Below, piece by piece: positions 1 to 7,703 of a DNA stretch of 33,895 nucleotides. A program made the translations under genes and the position numbers. The notes below the pieces were generated by a model. It saw only the letters and a list, made by a program, of their open reading frames with translations. It had not been told where the DNA came from and did not search any database. This stretch comes from Iodobacter sp. GTDB lineage: Bacteria > Pseudomonadota > Gammaproteobacteria > Burkholderiales > Chitinibacteraceae. The stretch covers positions 1 through 33,895 of the forward strand of contig NZ_JANXSO010000142.1 of the NCBI RefSeq assembly GCF_025352645.1. Direction: 5' to 3'. How positions within the stretch are numbered: the first letter of the stretch is position 1; each line of letters begins with the position of its first letter.

Positions 1-338
1 GCGGCGTACCAAACAATGCTGGTCGACATAATGCCGCCATTCACATACACCATCCAGCCGACCAAGGAAAACAGGCAAAGCACCACATATTCAGCCGTCA
101 GCTGCACCATGGCACTGGCTTTAAGGATAAAAACCCCGATCAAGAGGGCTAAGCATCCCAGCAAAATACCATTGGCCATCGCAGGGTGATTTAGCTTGTA
201 ATAAGACAAGGCAAACAGTGGCGCAATCAGCCCCGCAGAGAGTGCCGCATTTACAATCGTTTGCGCTCGAATAAATAGCTCTGGGCGCTGACGAACTTCA
301 GCAGGGATAAACCATTCGGTAAGAGAATGTAATTGCAT
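1..338 (-). CDS. N-terminal membrane domain of a probable sensor protein (3' end cut by window edge)
   Basis: The reading frame starts at the ATG at 338-336, six bases after a GGAG ribosome binding site, and runs open for 112 codons to the window edge. The protein begins MQLHSLTEWFIP, has a short polar stretch (EVRQRPELFIRAQ), then hydrophobic segments at about residues 28-45, 53-71 and 77-96. This pattern of a charged N-terminus followed by closely spaced helices resembles the multi-helix membrane input domains of hybrid histidine kinases and GGDEF proteins. The output domain lies outside the window, so the class of sensor cannot be decided. A perfect 18-bp palindrome lies about 70 bp upstream. 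Openness of the frame, the ribosome binding site and hydrophobicity are seen; the sensor role is inferred. Confidence 0.6.
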   Translation of the reverse strand, partial: MQLHSLTEWFIPAEVRQRPELFIRAQTIVNAALSAGLIAPLFALSYYKLNHPAMANGILLGCLALLIGVFILKASAMVQLTAEYVVLCLFSLVGWMVYVNGGIMSTSIVWYA

Positions 339-406
339 GCAAGCTCCGAGCTGTGGTGTTTTTATAGGAACGCAAGCATGTAGAAAGGCCGCGAATACGC
401 CAGACT

Positions 407-424
407 TTAAAACAATTGTTTTAA
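407..424. promoter_or_regulatory. Perfect 18-bp palindrome, candidate operator
   Basis: TTAAAACAATTGTTTTAA is a perfect palindrome centred on CAATTG. It lies about 69 bp upstream of the start codon of the partial sensor gene, with an AT-rich TATAAA-like stretch between it and that gene. Position and symmetry suit a dimeric repressor or activator. The regulator is unknown, and no second copy was seen nearby. Confidence 0.35.
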
Positions 425-534
425 TGTGACAATGCGGTCAGTACGTATACAAAGAGGAAGGATGAACGGGGACTTCATCCCATACTATTAATTTAAGCAA
501 AATGAGTTGGTGAGATGCTTTTTTCGCGGGGTTT

Positions 535-573
535 CGCTGGTTTATTTGCCTATTTGTGGCCGATAAACCAGCG
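535..573 (-). terminator. Stem-loop just after yaiI
   Basis: An 11-bp perfect stem (CGCTGGTTTAT pairing with ATAAACCAGCG) encloses a 17-base loop that can add a GCC/GGC inner pairing. It begins 7 bp beyond the yaiI stop codon on the minus strand. No T run follows, so it may protect the 3' end or terminate weakly rather than act as a classical intrinsic terminator. Confidence 0.4.
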
Positions 574-580
574 TTAGGAT

Positions 581-1030
581 TTATCGCTGCGCTTTATTGA
601 GCAAACTATCCAGCGCCCGTGCAAAGTTTTGCCGGTCTGCGGTACTCATGGCACTCGGGCCGCCGGTGTCGATGCCGCTGGCGCGTAAGGTGTCCATAAA
701 GTCACGCATATTCAGGCGCTCGCCGATATTTTCTTTACTTAAACGCTCGCCACGTGAATCCAGCACCAAGCCGCCTTTGGCAATCACGTCTGATGCAAGC
801 GGAATATCTGAGGTAATAATCAAATCACCTGCTGCGCATAGCTCTACGATGCGGCGATCGGCCACGTCAAAGCCTTGTTCTACCACCAGTGATTTTAAAA
901 AAGGCGAATGTGGGGTTTGAATATATTGATTGGCTACAAAAGTGCAGATGATTTTGCAGCGCTCTGCTGCGCGAAATAAAATTTCTTTAGTCACCTTGGG
1001 GCAGGCATCGGCATCGACCCAGATTTGCAT
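581..1030 (-). CDS. yaiI: YaiI/YqxD family protein (UPF0178, DUF188)
   Basis: This 149-residue protein has the family's usual length and hallmarks: an N-terminal acidic motif VDADACP at residues 5-11, and TSDIPLA at about 73-79 following GDLII. The fold is PIN/NYN-like, with clustered aspartates (D6, D8, D75) that would bind metal, so a nuclease-like activity is plausible, but the function of this conserved family is not established. The start is supported by an AGGT sequence 7 bp upstream. It appears monocistronic: a stem-loop follows the stop, and a 560-bp non-coding stretch lies upstream. Family assignment is firm; biochemical role is inference. Confidence 0.93.
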   Translation of the reverse strand: MQIWVDADACPKVTKEILFRAAERCKIICTFVANQYIQTPHSPFLKSLVVEQGFDVADRRIVELCAAGDLIITSDIPLASDVIAKGGLVLDSRGERLSKENIGERLNMRDFMDTLRASGIDTGGPSAMSTADRQNFARALDSLLNKAQR

Positions 1031-1597
1031 GGTGTAGACCTATGTATTGTTATAGCGGCAAATTATAGCGCGTGTAGGCAATGGGTTTCTTACTGATGAT
1101 GGTGATGCCACTCTGTGAGTGAATTATAAAAATAATATTTCGCGCTCAAAATAGTAAGGATTATCCCTTTCTAACTCGCTTTGATCGCGAGCTAAGTAGT
1201 TCGATATAAGTTATCACGTATTTTTAAAGGAAAAAATATGTGATTTTCGTAGGGTGTGCAAGTGCCTTTCTTGCGCACCAGCCCTTGGTGCGTAACGCCT
1301 ACGGCGTTTTGCACCCTACGAAAAATGCATGATTTAAAAAGTTTGGATAATTTATGCTTGGGTACTTACGCATTAATTAATTAATTAATTTATTTATAAA
1401 TAATCTGTGTAAAGCTGTAGTGCATATTTTAAATGTGGCTTTAATTAAATGATTGGTGGCTTGGTGGGAACGAAACAATGGGGATTAAATGTTTTTAATG
1501 TTTAGAATAAGTGTGAAAAACGCATCCATAACTATTTTTTGAAATTAATTTATGAATGTATTTTTTATTTATAAAAATATTTTGTATGGATTTTGTT
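1031..1597. other. AT-rich intergenic region without a convincing gene
   Basis: This stretch separates yaiI from the metallopeptidase gene. It holds the structured CGTAGGG repeat at 1244-1324, a small CTCGC/GCGAG hairpin near 1172-1189, and a low-complexity ATTA tandem run at about 1372-1391. Base composition becomes strongly AT-rich after 1330, matching the foreign-looking gene downstream. I see no open frame of credible coding character. Confidence 0.6.
1244..1324. repeat. CGTAGGG-type inverted repeat with three-way-junction fold
   Basis: Outer arms at 1244-1261 and 1309-1324 pair TTTTCGTAGGGTG with CACCCTACGAAAA, continuing into GCAA/TTGC after one bulged base. Inside are two further hairpins: CGCACCA/TGGTGCG (1274-1292) and AACGCC/GGCGTT (1294-1308). 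The whole could fold as a three-way junction. Related CGTAGGG hairpins occur at 18451-18511 and 23844-23870, so this is an interspersed repeat rather than a gene-specific signal. Confidence 0.75.
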
Positions 1598-2266
1598 ATG
1601 TTAAAGTTTATCCGTTATTTTTTGTTTGTGGGCGTTTGTTTTATTTTGTTTATATTTGTTTTAATTTACACTAATTTTAATGTACACAGAAATTCTGATT
1701 ATACAGTATTTGTTCAGAATGAGTATGTAATCAAAGATATTGTTACGCTAATTGACCAATCTATAGAAACGGTAAAGGTTAAATTGTGGGCACCCAAAAA
1801 ATCTATTATTTTTATATGTCGTACTAATTGGTGTTATAGAATTTTCTCACCTTCATATGGTTATGCTAGTTTTGAAAAGGCAATTACAATAGAAGGGCAC
1901 ATTGTTGCGGTAAATAGGAATGGTGCTAATAGAAAAATATTGACACATGAGTTAACTCATGTGGCGACCGCAAATATGAAGTGTAATGGAAAAGATCAAA
2001 TGCCAGAGTGGCTGTCAGAAGGAATTGCTGTTTTTGTTAGTGATGATGAGCGGTATTCTAGGGCTAATTTTTTAGCTAGTGCGGAAAAAAATAATATGGA
2101 AATAGATTATGTGATGAAAAATAATGATAAATGGAATTTGATTACACGGGTTGACCCAGTACTATCGTATGGAGCAGCTTTATATTATGTTAATGATATG
2201 GTGCACAAGGCAGGTGAAGATAGTATTGGTAAGGTAATTGTCGATTATTGCAATGGGGGAAAATAA
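1598..2266 (+). CDS. Membrane-anchored zinc metallopeptidase (gluzincin, HELTH type), unnamed
   Basis: The 222-residue protein starts MLKFIRYFLF, has one N-terminal membrane anchor (about residues 6-24), and is otherwise predicted extracytoplasmic. It contains HELTH at residues 117-121 and PEWLSEGIAVFV from about 137, placing a glutamate (E141) 20 residues after the second histidine. This is the HExxH...E arrangement of gluzincin peptidases such as the Peptidase_MA group, so zinc ligands H117, H121, E141 and catalytic E118 are all present. I chose the ATG at 1598 because GGA lies 7 bases upstream; in-frame ATGs at 1556 and 1586 lack a ribosome binding site. The coding sequence is far richer in A and T than its neighbours, suggesting horizontal acquisition. 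Two cysteines near residues 74 and 79 could form a disulfide. Substrate unknown. Confidence 0.75.
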   Translation: MLKFIRYFLFVGVCFILFIFVLIYTNFNVHRNSDYTVFVQNEYVIKDIVTLIDQSIETVKVKLWAPKKSIIFICRTNWCYRIFSPSYGYASFEKAITIEGHIVAVNRNGANRKILTHELTHVATANMKCNGKDQMPEWLSEGIAVFVSDDERYSRANFLASAEKNNMEIDYVMKNNDKWNLITRVDPVLSYGAALYYVNDMVHKAGEDSIGKVIVDYCNGGK

Positions 2267-2459
2267 ATTATTATTTGCCATGTATTGAAGTCATTGTTAG
2301 AAAAATTAATAGGTAATCAAAAAATAAAACTATCGAGTTAGTCTTGCATCCATTCTAGTTTGTTCGCGGATCTTGGTTCCTTCATTGCCAAATTAAAACT
2401 ATTCATTTGTCTAATCGAATAAGAATAATGCGGTTTATTACTTTGGTGTTCGCTTAAGT

Positions 2460-4661
2460 ATGAATATTGTTAATGACTTAAATTGGGGCTGGTCTAAACG
2501 CCTCCCCCTCATCCGCCAAACCGAAGCCGCTGAATGTGGTGTGGCTTGTTTAGCCATGGTCGCTGGTTGGCATGGTTATAAAATTGATTTGCCTACTTTA
2601 CGCGGGCATTTTGGTGTTTCTCAACACGGTATGAGCTTTGCACGTTTAATTGAATGTGCGGAGGCGATGCATTTGTCGGGTAGGCCGGTGCGCTTGGAAC
2701 TTGATGAATTATCCCAATTAGCAATGCCTTGCGTTTTGCATTGGGATTTAAATCACTTTGTGGTGCTTAAGGCGGTGAGCGGCAAGGTGGTGGAGATTCA
2801 TGATCCTGCACGTGGGGTATTAAAACTCTCCTTTGCCGAGGTGAATAAACATTTCACCGGTGTGGCACTGGAGTTATCGCCAACCCATTCGTTTCAAAAA
2901 GCCGATGCGCGTAAAAAAATTCATTTATTTGAATTAATTGGCCGCACCGTTGGCTTAAAAGCTGCCTTGGGGCGTATTTTTTGTTTTGCTTTGGTGTTGG
3001 AAGCATTGGCTTTGGCTGGGCCATTTTTAAATCAGATTGTGATTGATGAAGTGCTGGTGGCTCGGGATGACAGCCTACTGGCCTTGGTGATTATCGGCAT
3101 GTTGATGCTGACGGCTACGCAAACTTTAATTGGCTTGGCGCGGCAATGGGCGACCATTTCTATGGCCGTTAATTTCAATATGCAATGGACTGCCAATGTC
3201 TTTCATCATTTAACGCGCCTGCCGATTGATTGGTTTGAAAAACGCCATATTGGTGATATCAGCGCCAAATTTGCGGCGGTCGATACTATTCAGCACAGCT
3301 TGACCAATAGTATTTTGGAAGCGTTGCTAGATATTCTATTGGTGGTCGGCACTTTGGCAATGATGCTGATGTATAGCATTCCCTTGTCGATGGTGGCGAT
3401 TGCAGCGGCGGTGCTTTATGGCTTAATGCGCTGGATGTGGTTTGACACTATGCGTAAGGCGTCTGAAGACAGTTGGATTGCGGGCACTAAAGAATCAAGC
3501 CACTTTCTGGAAACCTTACGTGGCGTGCTCAGCCTGCGGGTGAATGGCGCAATGGGCCGACGTGAATCGGCGTGGCGCAATTTAAATGTAGAGCGCCGCA
3601 ATGCCCAATTACGTGAAAGCAAATTAGGCATGGTCTACGGCATTATCAATACTTTGATTGGTAGCTTGGTGTCCGCTGCGGTGATGTGGTTTGGCGCTAA
3701 GGCGGTGTTATCCGGCCAGTTTTCGGTGGGGATGCTGGTGGCGTATATGTCGTTTCAGGGGCGTTTTTCGGGCAGTATTTCATCCTTAATTAATAAGGTG
3801 TTTGAATATCGCATGTTGGATGTTTATAACGAGCGGCTGGCAGATATTGTATTAACCCCAGTAGAAAATGCCGCTAAAGCCAGTGAAGGGAGTGAGCAAG
3901 CCAGTTCCGCGAGTGGTCTGCTACCGGTGGCGTTTAATCGGCCCTTGGTCTTGGCTGCGGATCAGCCGGTATTAGAAATATCCCATGCCAGTTTTAGCTA
4001 TGGGCAGGGTGAGAGAGAAATTTTGTCGGATGTTTCACTCAGCGTGTATCCGGGAGAGGTGGTGGCCTTGATTGGGGCATCAGGGGGAGGCAAGACCACC
4101 CTGCTTAAATTGGTATTGGGTCTGTATCAGCCCACAGCGGGCGGGGTACGCGTGTTGGGGCAAGATAGTAAGCAGTATGGCTTTACGCTGGTACGCAATC
4201 ATATTGGTACGGTGCTGCAAGAGGATCAGCTATTTAGTGGCTCTATTTTAGAAAATATCACTTTCTTTTCGCATGATTACGATCCAGAGCGGGCCGAGCA
4301 TTGTGCGCAACTCGCCGAGTTGCATTGGGATATTGAAGCTTTACCGATGGGCTATCAAACCTTGGTGGGTGAAATGGGTGGCACTTTATCGGGCGGGCAA
4401 AAGCAGCGTTTATTATTGGCGCGTGCCTTATATAAACAGCCAAAATTACTGCTGCTGGATGAAGCAACTAGCCATTTGGATGTAATGAACGAAGCGCGAG
4501 TCAGCCAAACATTACGCACATTGGGGATTCCAATTTTACTGATTGCCCATAGACCCGAAACGATTGCTTCGGCGGATCGCGCATTGGAATTAGCGGGTGG
4601 CAGAATTGTTTTTGAGCATAAGAAACCGGTAGATGCTCAATTGGCCGAGGCTGCGGTATGA
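2460..4661 (+). CDS. Peptidase-C39 ABC exporter (bacteriocin/RTX-type, CvaB/RaxB-like)
   Basis: This 733-residue inner-membrane protein has the three-part architecture of peptidase-containing ABC transporters. The N-terminal C39 protease has its full triad: C26 in QTEAAECG, H99 in DLNHFVVL, D115 in IHDPARG. A six-helix exporter membrane domain spans about residues 165-440. The C-terminal ATPase has Walker A GASGGGKTT (about 540-548), the Q-loop LQEDQLF, signature LSGGQKQR (about 643), Walker B LLLLDEA (about 664) and the H-loop histidine in AHRPET. With the triad intact it should cleave a double-glycine leader from a peptide or protein substrate during export. It overlaps the TolC gene by ATGA. 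No membrane-fusion protein and no double-glycine precursor is visible in the adjacent 193-bp gap or nearby. The start has no strong ribosome binding site. Confidence 0.93.
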   Translation: MNIVNDLNWGWSKRLPLIRQTEAAECGVACLAMVAGWHGYKIDLPTLRGHFGVSQHGMSFARLIECAEAMHLSGRPVRLELDELSQLAMPCVLHWDLNHFVVLKAVSGKVVEIHDPARGVLKLSFAEVNKHFTGVALELSPTHSFQKADARKKIHLFELIGRTVGLKAALGRIFCFALVLEALALAGPFLNQIVIDEVLVARDDSLLALVIIGMLMLTATQTLIGLARQWATISMAVNFNMQWTANVFHHLTRLPIDWFEKRHIGDISAKFAAVDTIQHSLTNSILEALLDILLVVGTLAMMLMYSIPLSMVAIAAAVLYGLMRWMWFDTMRKASEDSWIAGTKESSHFLETLRGVLSLRVNGAMGRRESAWRNLNVERRNAQLRESKLGMVYGIINTLIGSLVSAAVMWFGAKAVLSGQFSVGMLVAYMSFQGRFSGSISSLINKVFEYRMLDVYNERLADIVLTPVENAAKASEGSEQASSASGLLPVAFNRPLVLAADQPVLEISHASFSYGQGEREILSDVSLSVYPGEVVALIGASGGGKTTLLKLVLGLYQPTAGGVRVLGQDSKQYGFTLVRNHIGTVLQEDQLFSGSILENITFFSHDYDPERAEHCAQLAELHWDIEALPMGYQTLVGEMGGTLSGGQKQRLLLARALYKQPKLLLLDEATSHLDVMNEARVSQTLRTLGIPILLIAHRPETIASADRALELAGGRIVFEHKKPVDAQLAEAAV

Positions 4662-6103
4662 GGCTCAGTTATTTTTGCAATTCGTCTTCAAAATTTGTAT
4701 TCGTGGCCGCGTTGTTCAGTTTTCCTAGCTGGGCCTTGGATTTGTCTGATCCCCTGTTAACAACGCCAGATATCGCTGTAACTGGCGCTATGCTGGCAGG
4801 GGAAAAAATCACCCCTTGCTTCGAGGGCAAAGCAGCTAGCTCGTTGAGCTTATACGAGGCGGTGGAGCGTGCCTTATGTAGCAATCCTCAAACGATAGGT
4901 GCTTGGCTGAATATCAAACAGCAAGCTGCTCAAGAAGGCTTAGCTAAGGGCGCTCTGCTTCCGGCTATCAGCGGCTCGGTGCAAGCAAGCCGCAGCCATG
5001 CCTACTCTTCAGTGGGTGATTATGAGCAGTTTTCATCTGATAGCCGCACTACCGTGCGTAGCGAAGCCTTGAATTTAAGCTGGGTGTTGTTTGATTTTGG
5101 TGCAAAGCGAGCAAGAGCAGAAAGTGCCCAGCAATTATTAATGGCGGCTATTCAAAATCATCAGGCTAGCTTGCTCTCGGTATTTGCTGCCACCGCTAAG
5201 GATTATTATTTGGCGCTTGCTGCCAAATCGAGTGTGGATTCAGCCCGCGAAATTCAGAAAGCGAGCAAAACCAGCCTAGATGCTGCCGAGGCTCGTTATA
5301 AAAATGGCATCGCACCAGTCAGTGATGTTTTGCAAGCGCAGACTCAGTATGCACAGAGTGCGTTTAATCTGGCGCGGGCAGAAGGCGAATTGATCAGTAG
5401 CCAAGGCTTGCTGGCAGTGGATATGGGCTTGTCGCCAGAAACACAATTCGTTTTAAGCGTGGATGATGAAAAACTCGAAGGCACGGCTTTTGTAAAAAGT
5501 GTGAGTCTATTACTGGAGCAGGCCAAACAAAGCCACCCAGCGATTGCCGCTGCACAGGCTAATTTAGCCGCGGCTAAAGCCAGTAAATATGCGGCGCTTG
5601 CTGAGGATTTACCAACGCTTAGCTTAACAGGGCGGGCTACACGTACTAGGCAGCCGGTTAATTACGGGCCAGAAATGGGCCAGCCACTCTCCACCACACA
5701 TGATCGCTATATTGGCCTGCAAATTGAAATACCTTTGTTTAGCGGATTTTCGTCTTTTTATAAAGTAAAAAGCGCCATGGTGGCTGAGGATATTCAAGAG
5801 CAAGTATTGCGTGCTGCTGAGCAGCAGGTGGCTCAAAATGTATGGAGCAGTTATCAAATATTTAGAACGAACACTGAAAACCTGCAAAATACCAAAGTCA
5901 TTTTGAATAGCGCCCGATTACAATTTAATGCAGCTCAAGAGCGTTATAAGCTAGGCGTAACCACTATTTTAGAATTAACCAATGCACAATCAACATTATC
6001 CAATTCCTCGCAGCAGCGAATTCGTGCCTTAGCAGAATGGAGAACGGCTCGATTACAATTGGCAAGTCATATCGGGGTGTTGGGGATGTGGGCGATTAAA
6101 TGA
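4658..6103 (+). CDS. TolC-family outer-membrane channel of a type I secretion system
   Basis: The 481-residue protein carries a signal peptide (hydrophobic FVFVAALFSFPSWA, likely cut after A26). Two outer-membrane-efflux repeats of similar layout follow, each with Ala/Gln-rich long helices and the typical RYKNGIAPVSDVLQAQ and RYKLGVTTILELTNAQ motifs. These motifs mark TolC/CyaE/PrtF-type trimeric channels. The start codon overlaps the stop of the C39 exporter gene (ATGA), so the two are translationally coupled and should form one secretion complex. The gene ends 3 bp from the convergent HD-GYP gene stop, leaving no room for a dedicated intrinsic terminator between them. Family assignment is firm; the substrate is unknown. 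Confidence 0.93.
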   Translation: MRLSYFCNSSSKFVFVAALFSFPSWALDLSDPLLTTPDIAVTGAMLAGEKITPCFEGKAASSLSLYEAVERALCSNPQTIGAWLNIKQQAAQEGLAKGALLPAISGSVQASRSHAYSSVGDYEQFSSDSRTTVRSEALNLSWVLFDFGAKRARAESAQQLLMAAIQNHQASLLSVFAATAKDYYLALAAKSSVDSAREIQKASKTSLDAAEARYKNGIAPVSDVLQAQTQYAQSAFNLARAEGELISSQGLLAVDMGLSPETQFVLSVDDEKLEGTAFVKSVSLLLEQAKQSHPAIAAAQANLAAAKASKYAALAEDLPTLSLTGRATRTRQPVNYGPEMGQPLSTTHDRYIGLQIEIPLFSGFSSFYKVKSAMVAEDIQEQVLRAAEQQVAQNVWSSYQIFRTNTENLQNTKVILNSARLQFNAAQERYKLGVTTILELTNAQSTLSNSSQQRIRALAEWRTARLQLASHIGVLGMWAIK

Positions 6104-6106
6104 TAT

Positions 6107-7696
6107 TTAATCCTTCCCCATCGCAATCCTCAACAACTTCTCTTCATCCACCTCATCAATTTGCGATGGCCCTAGAAATAGCTCGGCGTAGTCTTTCCAT
6201 ACTTTTTCTTTGACAAAAATCTCAAATAAATCGACGTCGATATGCTGATCTTTGGCCATGCGCGCGAGGATGGTGAGGGATTGGGATATTTTCATGCCGT
6301 CTTTATAGGGGCGATCGCGGGCGGTGAGGGCTTCAAATACGTCGGCGATACCCATAATGCGGGCTTGAACGCTCATTTGTTCTTTTTTTAAGCCGCGGGG
6401 ATAGCCTTTTCCATCCATTCTTTCGTGGTGGCCTCCGGCAAATTCGGCGACGTTTTTTAAATGCTTGGGCCAAGGCAGGGATTCCAGCATTTCGATGGTG
6501 ACTTCAATATGGTGATTAATAATTTGCCGCTCTGCGCCAGTGAGTGTGCCTCGGGCAATGGATAGATTTTCTATTTCTTCGCTGGAAAGAAAATCACTGG
6601 TTTCCCCTTCAGGATTTAGCCAAATTTGCTGCCCAATGGTTTTTACCCGCTCGCAAGCAGCATCGGGCATAAACTCCCCGCCGGTATTGGCATGCTGCAA
6701 AAAAGATCGATCTGATTCGATTTGTTCTACCCGCTGTTTCCATTCTATTTCTGTGGATTTTCCGCGTAGATAATCAATTTCTGCATCCCGTTTTAGTACT
6801 TCAAAACGCGTATCTATTAAATGAATGCGATCAAAAATAGTTTGTAATTTTGTGGCTTTATCCACAACGTGTACGGGGGTGGTTATTTTTCCGCAATCGT
6901 GTAATAGGCCTGCAATTTTTAATTCATAGCGGTCTCTATTATCCATTTTAAAATCAGCTAAAGCGCCGTAATTGGCTTGATTTACTGCTTCGGCTAACAT
7001 AATGGTTAGAGCAGGAACACGCTGGCAATGGCCGCCGGTATAGGGTGATTTATCGTCGATGGCTAAGTTGATTAAGTTAATAAAAGATTCAAACAGTTCT
7101 TCTAGTTGATGAATTAAGCGGCGATTAGTGAGGGCAATGGCGGCTTGGGAGGCGAGCGATTCGGCCATGCTTTGGCTATCTTCATCAAAATAGCTTAATT
7201 CCCCATTCTGATCTTTGGCATTAATTAATTGCAATACGCCAATGATTTCTCTTTCATGGTTTTTCATGGGCACCGTTAAAAATGATTTAGAGCGGTAGCC
7301 TGTGCTGGAATCAAAGTTTTTGGTGCCTGAAAAATCATAGCCTTTGGCGGTATAGGCGTCTTCAATATTAATGGTGATATCTTTATTAACGGCGCAAGCC
7401 ACCACATTATTTAAATTGGGCGAGCCATCGGTGTGGCGTAGCATGACTGGCGGTAAATTAGTGGGTTGGCCGGTGGTGCCACCAAGGGCAATGCCAAGCG
7501 ATTCGGTGATTACAATCTGAAAATAGAGTGCGCCGTCTTTCACAATATAAAGTGTGCCTGCATCGGCATTCACTAAGTGCTTGGCGGCAATGAGGATGGT
7601 TTCCATTAGCTTGTCGATATGATTTTCACAAGATAATGCAATGCCAATTGCATTGAGTTTTTCTAAGCGCTCGTGAAGGATATCGTGGCTTAACAT
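6107..7696 (-). CDS. GAF and HD-GYP domain c-di-GMP phosphodiesterase
   Basis: The predicted cytoplasmic protein has 529 residues. An N-terminal GAF domain (about 10-175; includes NADAGTLYIV and FLTVPMKN) precedes an HD-GYP domain with HDCGK at about 266-270 and HHERMDGKGYP at about 420-430. These are the metal-binding and GYP signatures of enzymes that hydrolyse c-di-GMP to pGpG or GMP. The HD-GYP core carries a long insertion (about 290-380) between its halves. I start it at ATG 7696, with AGGTG four bases upstream and 7 bp after the preceding gene's stop; the frame is open further upstream, but that would overlap the ATPase gene. It is the last gene of the seven-gene signalling run, and its GAF input matches the GAF of the neighbouring ATPase. 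Confidence 0.9.
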   Translation of the reverse strand: MLSHDILHERLEKLNAIGIALSCENHIDKLMETILIAAKHLVNADAGTLYIVKDGALYFQIVITESLGIALGGTTGQPTNLPPVMLRHTDGSPNLNNVVACAVNKDITINIEDAYTAKGYDFSGTKNFDSSTGYRSKSFLTVPMKNHEREIIGVLQLINAKDQNGELSYFDEDSQSMAESLASQAAIALTNRRLIHQLEELFESFINLINLAIDDKSPYTGGHCQRVPALTIMLAEAVNQANYGALADFKMDNRDRYELKIAGLLHDCGKITTPVHVVDKATKLQTIFDRIHLIDTRFEVLKRDAEIDYLRGKSTEIEWKQRVEQIESDRSFLQHANTGGEFMPDAACERVKTIGQQIWLNPEGETSDFLSSEEIENLSIARGTLTGAERQIINHHIEVTIEMLESLPWPKHLKNVAEFAGGHHERMDGKGYPRGLKKEQMSVQARIMGIADVFEALTARDRPYKDGMKISQSLTILARMAKDQHIDVDLFEIFVKEKVWKDYAELFLGPSQIDEVDEEKLLRIAMGKD

Positions 7697-7703
7697 CTTG
7701 CAC

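Noticed and set aside
1946-1961. Perfect 16-bp palindrome inside the metallopeptidase gene
   Set aside because: It encodes the HELTH motif itself (CAT GAG TTA ACT CAT), so the symmetry is a by-product of the codons rather than an operator.
2434-2463. Nine-codon frame just before the C39 exporter as a peptide precursor
   Set aside because: It has no double-glycine leader, no ribosome binding site and is too short. It does not qualify as an exporter substrate.
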